Origin: Gloeophyllum trabeum ATCC 11539
Lineage: Eukaryota; Basidiomycota; Agaricomycetes; Gloeophyllales; Gloeophyllaceae
Direction of reading: 5' to 3'
DNA: 64,000 nucleotides
NCBI RefSeq assembly: GCF_000344685.1
Contig: NW_006920410.1
Coordinates: forward strand, 3,594,282 to 3,658,281
Shown here: in pieces, positions 26,700 to 35,641 of the stretch
How the letters are laid out: each line of letters begins with the position of its first letter
Position numbering within the stretch: the first letter of the stretch is position 1
Translations under genes and position numbers: made by a program
Notes under the pieces: model-generated
The model's database searches: none
Told to the model about the DNA's origin: nothing
Seen by the model: the letters and a program-made list of their open reading frames with translations, nothing else

Positions 26700-28489
26700 T
26701 CAGTTCATTGCATTCATGAACTCTGGATCCAGTTCCCGTAACCGAGCGGCAAGCATCTCATTCTGACGCTGCGAAGCTTCCAGTGCGCTGCCCACTTTCT
26801 CTCTCTCTCTCTCGGCTTGTTCTTTCAGCAAGCGGCTCTCCTCTGCCTTCCGCCGTTGCTCAGCGAGACGATCATGCATACCCATCTTCTCCATCTGGCG
26901 AGCACGTATATATAGTTTAGACATAGCATTGAGATGTTCTTGTAGTTCAGGATGAATTATTGGGTCGCCTTGTAGGTTTGGTGATACATAATACTTGTGA
27001 AGGCCTTGGTCCATTGACTCTGGTCTGCCGGTGATAACTTAAGATCTATCAAATCGAGGGAAGTCTCAGACATGCTTACCGTGCTAACAAAAGGACAACA
27101 TATGCCCTTGTCTCTTCATAGATCTCCTCACACTGCTCGTCATGAGTATATGCTTGCAGAAATAAATGATAACTCACGGTCTTCACTAGTGTATTTGTCC
27201 GCTTGGAGTACTTGTCAGTCCGCACTTTGGTGTTGTTGATGTATGGCTTAGGTCTCGATCGGTCTGCGAGAAGTATTATCAATCAAGCCTACTGTCGACT
27301 ATGCACTTGCTTACCTCAAACTGTCTTATGTTTCCCAACAGTCATCTTTGGAATACTCGAGTCCATCTGACAATTAGTGGAATCCGCTAGAGCCGCATCA
27401 GACCCTTCCGCGGCAGCAGTACCAGGAGCTGTCAGATCCAGGTTGCTATTATCACTGGGGCAGTGGGGCACTGCAGTGAACTCCGGAAACAGTGAAAGTG
27501 CACCGAGATCCTCCATAGTGATAGGTGATGCAGGCAGAACAGAAGAAGGAACAGCTGCACTACCCAGCACAGACATCATCCCATTAGGTATGGGTTTGGG
27601 AGAAGCACGAGCCAGTACTAAGATGTTATGTGAGGTGTCCGAGCCACTTTCTATGGAACCAGCTGTGTCCAAATGCGTGACATATTCCTTAGTGAAGGTC
27701 GCCATAAGGGCAACTAGCATGTCATCATTGAGGGCACCATGTAGCTCTCCACCAGCATCCAGAAGTGAAGCTGAACATATTCAGCCGTGATGCGGGAATG
27801 TACAGAAGAAAGAGCTTACAGAGAGAACCACGAGAGAGGCCGTCTGAGATGTCAGAGATCTCGAGACCATGACCCTCGAAGTCCCCCTCATTCATCAGTC
27901 CAGCACCAGGTAGGTACTCTACCACAGGATCGGCCGGTGCAAGGGCATCCCATGGAACAAGCGAGTTATCAGGGCCTACGGAATATTCACTCGGACCCCC
28001 AAATCCGAAGTCCTCAAAGATCATCACTGGCGGCACTGCCGTGCCAGCAGCATACTCCGTATCCCTGGGCCATGACGCACCACACTCAGTCACATCCACC
28101 CCTACAGCACCACCACTCCCACCATCCACACCACTGTCCAAATAAAGCTCAACATCAGAAGTCATGAATGGTTTAGGGACCGCAAGAACACAGTCAGGGA
28201 TTGTGGGACCAGCCGTATGAGCGACAGCCGAGGGGTCGTAAGCAAACGGGGGATGCAGCAGGTCAGACCCAGGACCCGGAAGCAACGCGCCACCACTCGC
28301 AGCACTCCTGCGGTACGGGCAAGCATGTCCTTTCCGTAGGATGGGCCGGCGCTCAGCGTCCGTGCACTTCCTACACAGCTGCGGCTTTCGTGCGCGTCGC
28401 TGCATAGGAACGTCAGCGGCTGAAATCATAACTTGGGCGAACATGAGTACCTCACCAACGCTCGGATCCGCTGATGTGCTTGTCTCCAT
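26700..28489 (-). CDS. KDZ accessory protein: Cys/His cluster plus coiled coil (undescribed)
   Basis: I do not recognise this family. Start taken at METSTSADPS (28489; a Met nine codons upstream is possible). After a 35-nt GT...TTTCAG intron comes RKPQLCRKCTDAERRPILRK followed by GHACPYRR, a CX2C-X12-HXC cluster that could bind one zinc. The middle is acidic and low complexity. Downstream exons carry RPKPYINNTKVRTDKYSKRT, EEIYEETRAYVVLLLAR and QGLHKYYVSPNLQGDPIIHP, then a Glu/Arg/Lys-rich coiled coil (RKAEESRLLKEQAERERE) ending EFMNAMN. Exon frames are continuous except for one TGA (27316-27318) just before a GT donor; a CGA in its place would restore the frame. It converges on the transposase inside the same element, so a role in transposition is inferred from position only. 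Confidence 0.65.
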
Positions 28490-28662
28490 GGCGCAAAGGT
28501 CAGCAGCCAGGCCCACCGATAGACTACGAGAACACGATCAGCAACCACGACAGCGACAGTCTACAGCATGGTAGAGGAAGCGGAACAGGAGACACACGAC
28601 GATTCCCTCAGCTGTACATGATATAAACGTTTGAAAGTCCGCAAATAGAAACGATGCGATAG

Positions 28663-28706
28663 CACCTCAAAATTTGGAGGTGGCGGCACCTCAGAATTCT
28701 GCGGTG
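28663..28706. promoter_or_regulatory. Two tandem 20-bp palindromic boxes
   Basis: CACCTCAAAATTTGGAGGTG (28663-28682) and CACCTCAGAATTCTGCGGTG (28687-28706) are each near-perfect palindromes, 4 bp apart and about 175 bp upstream of the accessory gene start. They match the single box near the transposase start. They look like binding sites for a dimeric protein. Confidence 0.6.
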
Positions 28707-28975
28707 GGAAACCTCAGTATAATCGTCAGGCCATGCCTCTTCGGCGGAGCCAATGCAATGCATTTCAGCGTGTTTCCAGCAGTTTCCCACGGGTTCCGAG
28801 GCAAAACAACTATTTTTGACGGCACACTGCCAAATCGAGGAAGGGCCTGTTTCATAACTCACTCAATATTGGGTATTTCGCAAATCCCTCTTGGGAATTG
28901 ACTCCTTTTGACGAAAGGATCACTTTGGCAAGAGGGATTATTTTTCTGATTTTTCTTGTATTTCCCACGGACCTT

Positions 28976-29012
28976 GTTCACCATAAGCGGTGACTAGGTG
29001 AACTGCACCATA
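28976..29012 (-). repeat. KDZ right terminal inverted repeat
   Basis: Reverse complement of the left repeat; ends ...GCACCATA at 29012. Its last two bases, TA, served as the insertion target of the nested element. Confidence 0.9.
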
Positions 29013-30330
29013 GTGTTCGGGGAGAAAGTCGGTGGTAAGTTACCTCCTGGTAAGTTACCGGTAAATTACTGGTAAATTACTGTAAGTTACCACCTGCATC
29101 GGGGATAATTCTAATCAGCAATTCCCCTGAGAGCAACAACCCGAGGTTGTTTGCTTACAAATCATCAACCCCCAAGAACTTATTTACTGTAGCTTATATG
29201 TTTTTGTCACTTTTGTCACGGTCTTATCTGGTGCCTCGTACTTGTTGCTGGTCAAGGTCCAAGAGCCACTACTAGCTGCTTCAAATCCATTATCTCTGAC
29301 TATCAGCTGGATGGACCCACAGACCCTGGTCTGCTGGGGGGGGGGTATTTTCATGTTAAATAATAAAAATGACAGTGAATGTCCACTCAACTGTACATAT
29401 CATGGGAAATGCATCACAGTGTGTTATTGGTATGAGTGAATTAAATTGGGGTTTGTTTATTGTTCTGGGGCATCATTGTTGCAAGTCCAATGCATCTGCC
29501 ACCAGTACTTTGAGCATGGTTCCCCTGTAATACTGCTAGCACTGGATGACCCTGTGTTTACCTTCACATTTTGGACTCTGCACTTTTCTTGTTTCATTGC
29601 AGAGTCATCATCTCCTTCCTTAGTTTACTGTTATCATATCAGCTCTTGTGTACTCTACAATTGGTCCATACAGGTTGCCATGGTCCACACAGTGCATTTC
29701 TGAGCCCAACTGCCGAGTGAAGCAAACACCTGACTTACATCCCCCATCATTAAGCTCGTCATTCATACAATGATGCTGCACATCACTTGCAGCGTGGTCT
29801 GTGGCCAGCAGTAGTCTCCAACTGGGAGACCCTCAGTTTAATATCTTCATCTGTAGCTATGTACATGGAGTAAGGTCTAAGTAACCAGGCATAATGCAGA
29901 TTAGCAAAACTTGATGTCACATGTGACTGCTGGTGGACAACCTGGGTTGCTGGATAATGGTATGGGTTGCTGAGGGGTTGTTGCTCTCAGGGGGGTTGCT
30001 GATTAGAATTATCCCTGCATTGGAGGAGGGGTGTAAAAAGTGTAAGTAATGACCGAGCAGATAAGCGTCCTTGCCCGGGTATGGTGGGATGCAAGAAGTC
30101 CTGTGACAAGTACCACAGTATTGAACCGGTATTCAATGTGTTCGAGGCATCTTCGTAGTGCATTGAGGCGAGAACAACAAAAATCATGCAAAATTTGCTA
30201 TTTCCGCTATACGCACGGCGATTGCCGAAACAGGTAACTTACTGTAACTTACATGGGTAAGAAACAACCTCCAGGAGGACCTAGGTAACTTACCAGTAAC
30301 TTACAGGCCAGGGACTTTCTCCCGGAACAC
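29013..30330. mobile_element. Nested TA-flanked non-autonomous DNA element
   Basis: This 1318-bp element starts GTGTTCGGGGAGAAAGTC and ends with the mirror GACTTTCTCCCGGAACAC. It is flanked by TA on both sides (29011-29012 and 30331-30332). Both ends contain clustered GTAAGTTAC/GTAACTTAC repeats (29035-29090 and 30234-30305). Without its own insertion it would be about 400 bp with no gene. The TA duplication suggests a Tc1/mariner-like or other TA-targeting transposase in trans. Confidence 0.8.
29100..30015. mobile_element. Innermost TIR element in the nest
   Basis: The left end reads GGGGATAATTCTAATCAG and continues CAATTCCCCTGAGAGCAACA; the right end (about 29975-30015) is its reverse complement over about 40 bp with few mismatches. 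TGCAT occurs on both sides (29095-29099 and 30016-30020), a possible 5-bp duplication. GGGTTGCTG-type repeats lie near the right end. The interior (about 830 bp) has no recognisable protein; small frames are unconvincing. It contains a run of ten G near 29337-29346. Confidence 0.65.
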
Positions 30331-30332
30331 TA

Positions 30333-30340
30333 GCCAGCGC
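30333..30340. repeat. KDZ target-site duplication, right copy
   Basis: GCCAGCGC, identical to 23329-23336. It ends two bases before the stop codon of the next minus-strand gene. Confidence 0.9.
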
Positions 30341-30342
30341 TG

Positions 30343-32016
30343 TCATCGCTTGCCAGTATCTAGCCACGCCGTCTCGAATACAGCCAGCAGCACTCCGCTC
30401 TCAGGACCGCCGTCTACTCGCTTCATGATCACCTCCAGCGCCCCGGCGATCCTCTCCCGCAGCACCCCGCCCTCGCCGCCCAGCACGTGCCCCAGCGCGC
30501 GCGACACGAGCCCGAGCACGCCGCACAGGTACCACACCGCGTCCTTCCTCGCGAGCTTCTCCACCCGATCCGCACGCGACGCCGCGCATCCCGCCCCATC
30601 CCCCGAGCTCGGCTCCGCATACAGCCTGTCGAGTTCCCCAAGCACCGCCAGCGCCACGCCCTCTCTCACGTCCCCCAGCCCCGCCAGTCCGCCGTCTAGA
30701 CCAGCGAGGACCGTCTCCACCAGGCAGAGCACGTCCGCGCGCATGTCCGCCATCCCAGCCAGCTCCTTCTTCGTCCGCTTCGTCGATCCCGCCCCGCAGA
30801 AGCTCTTGATGTGCATCCGAGACAGCACTGCAAAGCCGCGGATTGCAGGCACCAGAATGCGAGAAAGCAGCGCTCCCAGGATGTCGTCGACAGCACCCGC
30901 CAGGTCACGGCCAGCCCTCTTCGCCCGTCGCTTGGCACCTGTCTTGGGCACATTGTCGACCAGCATCGAGACGCCCGTGGACAGCACGTGCCCCGTAAGC
31001 CTGCAAATCATCTGCAGAGTCTCTTGTTGCTTCGCCCCGACCGTCTTTGCGTTCCCGGAGAGCACACCAGATAGCACATCGCCCAGCGCGCCCACAGCCC
31101 TCCCGCTCGCAGCAGCTATCAGCATCAGAGCCTCCGGAGACCTGGGCCCATCGTCGGCGGTTAAGGAGCTCAGTAGTCGCATAGCGGGCAACACACCCGG
31201 GGAGGGCGAGGCTGTAGGTACATCTGTAGATAGTCAGCGAATGATAGACGTTCGTGATCAACGAGCTCTTGATGCTTTTCGGAAAAAGAGTCGTCATGCC
31301 TCTGAGAACCCACTAGCATATATCCCACTAATCACAGCGGCCAGGTCCATCCGCGGGCCCTCCGCCTGCGTTTTCGGATTCTTCTTCTGCTTCTTCTTTG
31401 GCGGAGGGGCACTCGCAGGCGTCGGCGCAGAGGCCTCACTGCTCCCTACGCTCGCCGCAAGGGCCGCGCACTCTACACCCACCACAGTCGGCAGACGCGT
31501 ATAGATGGCGTTCGAATGTCAGAAGACAACACCACCACCAAGACGCCACGGATTTACGTACTAATCTGCTCACTCTCGTACATCCCCTTCAGCTCTCTGA
31601 CACAACCCTCCAGCTCCAGCGCACGCCGTAGCCACGCATCGGCCCCCTTCCCCTGCCCCGCGCTCGGGAACTTCTCGCACAGGTCGAGCACGTACTCTGC
31701 CTCCCCTCTAATGACGCACTGTCCCCCCCTCAACAGTGAGTACTGGAAAACGCACCTGCGAGACCCATGGCAGCAGGCTTGTACTTCAACGCGACAAACG
31801 CCTTCCGATTTCGACGCGCATCACATCAGAAAGCCCCCGCACCATGCTCGACGCAAAGACGTACGATGGCGATGCGCACCCGCGCGGCGTCGGTCGCTTG
31901 TGCAGGTGCCATATTATATCAACGCAGCTAGATTGTTGTCGCGCAGGGAATAGACTAGTAGGACCAGAGCAGTGTAGTGCAAGATGCGCGTCGCGTAAGA
32001 AAGTCGCTACCTCCAT
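30343..32016 (-). CDS. Hypothetical helical protein of unknown function
   Basis: I do not recognise a family. By splicing I read MEVATFLRDAHLALHCS, then a short exon RVRIAIVRLCVEH, then AFVALKYKPAAMGLAGEAEY followed by VLDLCEKFPSAGQGKGADAW, then ECVRELKGMYE-like text, a Lys-rich PPPKKKQKKNPK linker, and a long final exon (31194-30343) of Ala/Leu/Gly/Val-rich helices ending ETAWLDTGKR. The Lys-rich stretch could be a nuclear signal. The first intron uses a weak GTCCTA donor and the 41-nt second intron is short, so the 5' exons are uncertain. The gene ends 2 bp from the KDZ duplication; its coding sequence is intact but its native 3' flank has been displaced by 7 kb. Confidence 0.6.
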
Positions 32017-32395
32017 CGACGCGTGCAGTCACGCCGTGACCAACGCGTCTCTCTTTGTTCCTCCTAATCCTGCGACTCCTACTCCCTCCGTCCGACTGGC
32101 TTCATTGACCACTCAGACATTGCAAACTTGGAGGACAATCACAGTAACAATGTATGCATAGACATCAGACAGCGGTAACAGGTAGGCAGGGGGTAACGCG
32201 GCGGCGAAGAGACATAATACTACACACAGGCTCTACTAAAGCAACATCCGCCTATCGGCGCGGGCATACGAGTAAGTAAATTAGTACGTGAACGAAGTTA
32301 TCGTGAATCGCAGGCTGATCAGGGCTGCAGACCTGCAAGTCAAGTCGCGCGCAGTTCAATCCAAATCCCAAGCTCAACCACGCCGGAGACTGACC
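32017..32395. other. Intergenic, promoter of the hypothetical gene
   Basis: Contains the 5' flank of the preceding minus gene and the 3' flank of the PHD gene. No feature seen. Confidence 0.5.
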
Positions 32396-34234
32396 TCACC
32401 GCTCCAGCTCGCCCCTCCCGCCCGAGCTCCTCCTCACCGGCGACTCGTCCTGCGCAGCGAGCACACTCGCGCGCACCGGCGTCCCCCACCCATCTCCGCC
32501 CGAGAACGTCAGCGCCCTTCCACCAAGCCCAAACCCGCGCCCGGGCGTCTGGAACAGCGCATACCGCCCATCTCCGCGGCTCGGCGTCACCGCCGGGTCG
32601 AACACCTCCCTCTCCCTCTCCTTCAGCGGCGAGCTCGAAAGAAAGTTCGGCGTCGCGAACATATTCCGCGTGGCGCGCGAGAACGGCGTCGCCGGGTCCT
32701 TCCCCGGGCTGCTGCCCCACGCGCTCGACGGCGGCACGCGGAAGCTGAACGCCTCCGCGAGCGGCGACTCTTGCACCGACGCGTCGTAGAACAGCGGGTC
32801 ACGCGGCGTGCGCGGCGCTGCCCGTTCCTCCGAGGGCACCAGGGTCGGCTCCGACGACGGGATCAGCTCCGGCGAGGGCGTCCGCTCGCACTTTGGGCAG
32901 TACCACGCCGCGTCCGCCGACCCGAGGTCGTCGACGCTGTGCAGCCCGACGCAGCTTAGGTGGTACCAGCGGTCGCACCGGTCGCACTGGACCGCCTCCT
33001 CGCCGTCGTTTCGCCCGTGACACACGCACGATATGGTGCTGTCGTCGTCGTCCTCTTCTCGCTCCGCCTCGGTTTCTGGATGGTCGAGGCGGTACCGCAG
33101 CCTTCGCGCCGCCTTCTTCGAGAGCAACGCCGCCCGTGCGTCCGCAGGCCCGCTAGGTAAGTACACGCTCCCCTTGACCAGCCGACCCCCGCCCGGATTC
33201 GCGTGCAGGGGCACCATCTTCCCCCGGCCCATGCGTGCGCGCTTCGGCGGCCCGTCCTCCACCTGCCCCCACGCCGACGGCTCCTCGTCCGACCCGCTCT
33301 CCTCGTCGCCCGAGTCGCGCTCCAGGAACTCCGCTATGCGCCGCAGCCGCTCCTCCTCCTCCGCCTGGTTCGCCAGCACGCGCTCCCGGAGCCGCACCGA
33401 CCACGGGAACTGCAGGTCGGGCCAGTTCGGCCCTACTATCGGTGCAGGGGCCGCCCGAGTGCTCCGCTTCCCCCCAGGAGACTCGGTAGGATGCGCACCA
33501 GTCGCCTGCCGCCGCCGGTTCTTCTTGCGCTTCCGCGGCGTGTCGTCGTCCGCCAGGCCGTCCTCTGGGGACACGTCCAGCAGCACCCGGCCCTTGCCCT
33601 CCAGATACACCGGCATGAGCTTCCTCCGCAGATTCGTCAGGGACTCGTACGTCTGGAACGCAGCCAGCCTCTTTCGCTTCTTCGCCTCTCGCTCGTCCGC
33701 GGGCGTCTCGGGGATCCTAGAAGGACCGGGCTGATCTGGTGTCGAATGCTGCAGCCACGCGAGCGTGTGTTCGCTGAGGGGCGACGAGCGGTCTTTGCCC
33801 GGCGTCCGTAGGACGTCGTATCCGGGACCGCTCCCGTACTTGGGGTACCCCCCAGCCATCAGGCTCTCCTCGAAGCTCTCTTCAGACGTTTCCTGGAACA
33901 GCTGGATCCGCCTGCCTTTAGTCGGGCTGTCCGCGATGCCCAGCCCTGCATGTGGCGCGCCACTCTGTTCTCCAAGTTGCAAGATATCGCTTGAAGATGT
34001 TCGTTCCATACGCTTGAGATACGGTGGCCGCCGAGCTTCCAATACGGCTTCAGAATCCTGGGTAGCCTCGCCACGCAGGTACTCCATTCGCAGAGCTTGC
34101 AGACGCTCGGACTCTGCCCTCGCAGAAGACTCGCGGCCCACAGGACGCGCGGTGAAGACGTCATCCGGGTCCAACGAAAACGCGGGAGGTGAGACAGAAC
34201 GTTGTGATCGGCTTGCGATGGACAGCTTCTCCAT
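32396..34234 (-). CDS. PHD-finger protein
   Basis: A 612-residue single open frame. The one folded domain I can see is a C4HC3 PHD finger at about residues 405-455: ISCVCHGRNDGEEAVQCDRC, then DRWYHLSCVGL and WYCPKC. PHD fingers typically read histone H3 tails; the ligand here is unknown. The remainder is charged or Ser/Pro-rich, with basic runs (PRKRKKNRRRQ, AKKRKRLAAF) that could act as nuclear signals and repeated SSPxK-like phosphorylation sites near the C-terminus. No SET, bromo or JmjC domain accompanies it, so it is probably a subunit or adaptor. The frame is unbroken, unlike most genes here. It lies between the unknown gene and an unassigned region. Confidence 0.85.
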   Translation of the reverse strand: MEKLSIASRSQRSVSPPAFSLDPDDVFTARPVGRESSARAESERLQALRMEYLRGEATQDSEAVLEARRPPYLKRMERTSSSDILQLGEQSGAPHAGLGIADSPTKGRRIQLFQETSEESFEESLMAGGYPKYGSGPGYDVLRTPGKDRSSPLSEHTLAWLQHSTPDQPGPSRIPETPADEREAKKRKRLAAFQTYESLTNLRRKLMPVYLEGKGRVLLDVSPEDGLADDDTPRKRKKNRRRQATGAHPTESPGGKRSTRAAPAPIVGPNWPDLQFPWSVRLRERVLANQAEEEERLRRIAEFLERDSGDEESGSDEEPSAWGQVEDGPPKRARMGRGKMVPLHANPGGGRLVKGSVYLPSGPADARAALLSKKAARRLRYRLDHPETEAEREEDDDDSTISCVCHGRNDGEEAVQCDRCDRWYHLSCVGLHSVDDLGSADAAWYCPKCERTPSPELIPSSEPTLVPSEERAAPRTPRDPLFYDASVQESPLAEAFSFRVPPSSAWGSSPGKDPATPFSRATRNMFATPNFLSSSPLKEREREVFDPAVTPSRGDGRYALFQTPGRGFGLGGRALTFSGGDGWGTPVRASVLAAQDESPVRRSSGGRGELER

Positions 34235-35044
34235 AAAGGGCGAGGACAGTTGCGACTGGCCGGCGGTCTCGCCGGAATGAGCGGAACGTGGGGAGGAGAT
34301 GATTGCGGCGGGCGCGAGAGGTGTGGAGCTGCCTTCTGATCTGGATCTGAATAGATATAAGGGCGGTCCTATTGATAAGATGGGCTACACGTACAGGTGT
34401 AGCGGCTCAGGCGTTGGAATCTGGTCCATTCGTATGTTCGGACTGCAAGGAGGTAAGTATTGCACAGACCATGATTTGGGCTAAATGTCTTACGGTGAGG
34501 AAGGTCGGGGGATTTGAGGGGCTGGCGGGCTACGAGAAGATTAACGTCGGTGGACGCACCGAGACGTGGGATCGCCTTACCTCGAGTCGGGGGTGACAAT
34601 CTGTTGCATACGGGACTTGCTGCCATCGCTACTGGGATGTTCAATCCGACCAGCAGGGACGATGAAAAGCACCACACTTACAATACAGGATGCGGGGGAC
34701 GCCGTGATAATGGAACGGGCGCAACTAGAGGTGCTTGGTGGTGGGATCTACGCTGTGTGAGTTCGCAGCTTTATTGATATGGGTCATCAGAATCGTGCAC
34801 CTGTTCAGGATAGGTGACTCCGGCGACGCACGGCCGCCGTTGGGGAGGTGCATATGTCCGGGGCTAGAGAAAGTCGACGTTAGCAAGTTGAGTACAGGTT
34901 ACGAATCCCTTCTCCTATGTGGCAGTCTATGGCTCCTCCCCCAGCACAACCATCTCTGAAACATATGCCATCAAAATCCTTCACCCCGTCCTTATATCCT
35001 TCATCCCAGGTCGCACACTAAGCAGCCGATCAGACAGACGTACC
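34235..35044. other. Unassigned region with a possible small plus-strand gene
   Basis: I could not assign this 810-bp stretch. On the plus strand an ATG at 34299 opens MIAAGARGVELPSDLDLNRY and continues KGGPIDKMGYTYR. A later segment reads VGGFEGLAGYEKINVGGRTE, and another (about 34690-34763) reads GDAVIMERAQLEVLGGGIYA. These could be exons of one small gene divergent from the PHD gene. On the minus strand, 3' exons of the next hypothetical gene could also extend here. Neither model could be completed by eye. Confidence 0.3.
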
Positions 35045-35365
35045 TCTGAGGCGTTGGCAGGTGCGTAGACTGCTTGTATACGTTGAACCCGAAGGGTGGG
35101 AGCAGGCCGCCCGTGCTGCTGCCATTGTGAATGAACAGGTGAGCGTTTCCGATCTAGCATCTGAGACAAACCTGGAACCGGCGACATTCTGCTCGCTGGA
35201 GTCCAAGTCCACTGTACGCAATGTTGGGGTCAGCATCTCAGGACTATGCCCAGCTAGAGAGTCGCTGGACTGCGTGGAAAAGCCAGCGATGGTCGTATCA
35301 GAGACATTCGGATCCGCGCTGGTTGAGATAGACAACGTGGTGCCCTCCTGAGAAAGGACGCTCAT
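35045..35365 (-). CDS. Hypothetical protein, 5' exons only resolved
   Basis: Start at 35365 (MSVLSQEGTTLSISTSADPN), then a Ser/Thr-rich segment. A second exon, reached by a GTACAG...GCTAG intron, reads LFIHNGSSTGGLLPPFGFNV and continues YKQSTHLP up to a GTACGT donor near 35046. I do not recognise the family; the Gly/Pro-rich second exon looks conserved in character. Further 3' exons probably lie below 35045 but could not be set. It is divergent from DNMT2. Confidence 0.4.
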
Positions 35366-35641
35366 TCCCGTGCGTGGACGAACAAAGGTTGTGTGGCTTG
35401 GTCGATGAATAAAGTAGAAAGGGTTTCGCAATATTTGGGAGGAAAAGAGAGCCAGCAACGAGTGATCGGAGGACTTCAAGCCATGCAATGAAGATCGCAC
35501 TCGCCACTTGTCCGAATTTGCGCCCACTCATTTGCTGACGTAAGAATCAAAATGCGCGCGTTCGCCGTTCACAGGACCCCGGGGATCGCCTCTCCGTCAT
35601 CATGGACTGCTGGCACTGCTTCTTCGTGCTTTCTTACTAGG

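Larger units (their letters stand above)
28490..29012. other. KDZ right-end non-coding region
   Basis: The 5' flank of the accessory gene. It contains two palindromic boxes (28663-28706) and the right inverted repeat (28976-29012). No gene. Confidence 0.6.
23337..30332. mobile_element. KDZ-superfamily DNA transposon with nested insertions
   Basis: Ends are defined by 37-bp inverted repeats (23337-23373 and 28976-29012, both reading TATGGTGC inward) and an 8-bp duplication GCCAGCGC outside. Subtracting the nested 1318-bp element plus its duplicated TA, the KDZ element is 5676 bp. It holds two convergent genes: transposase (plus, 23812-26583) and an accessory gene (minus, 26700-28489), with stops about 116 bp apart. 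Near each terminus lie 20-bp palindromic boxes. Both genes have a suspicious in-frame stop, so this copy may be dying. It was inserted 2 bp before the stop-codon end of the neighbouring gene's 3' flank (30343). Confidence 0.9.

Noticed and set aside
26790..26820. CT-rich run as a microsatellite
   Set aside because: It is the complement of the Glu/Arg codons in the accessory protein's coiled coil.
23337..30332. A TET/JBP oxygenase gene inside the KDZ element
   Set aside because: Such genes accompany some mushroom KDZ elements, but neither gene here shows the HxD...H dioxygenase pattern.
31780..31850. A nonsense codon in the unknown gene (frame reading GAGAF then TGA)
   Set aside because: A 41-nt GT...AG intron spans the TGA and restores a continuous frame, so a pseudogene is not required.
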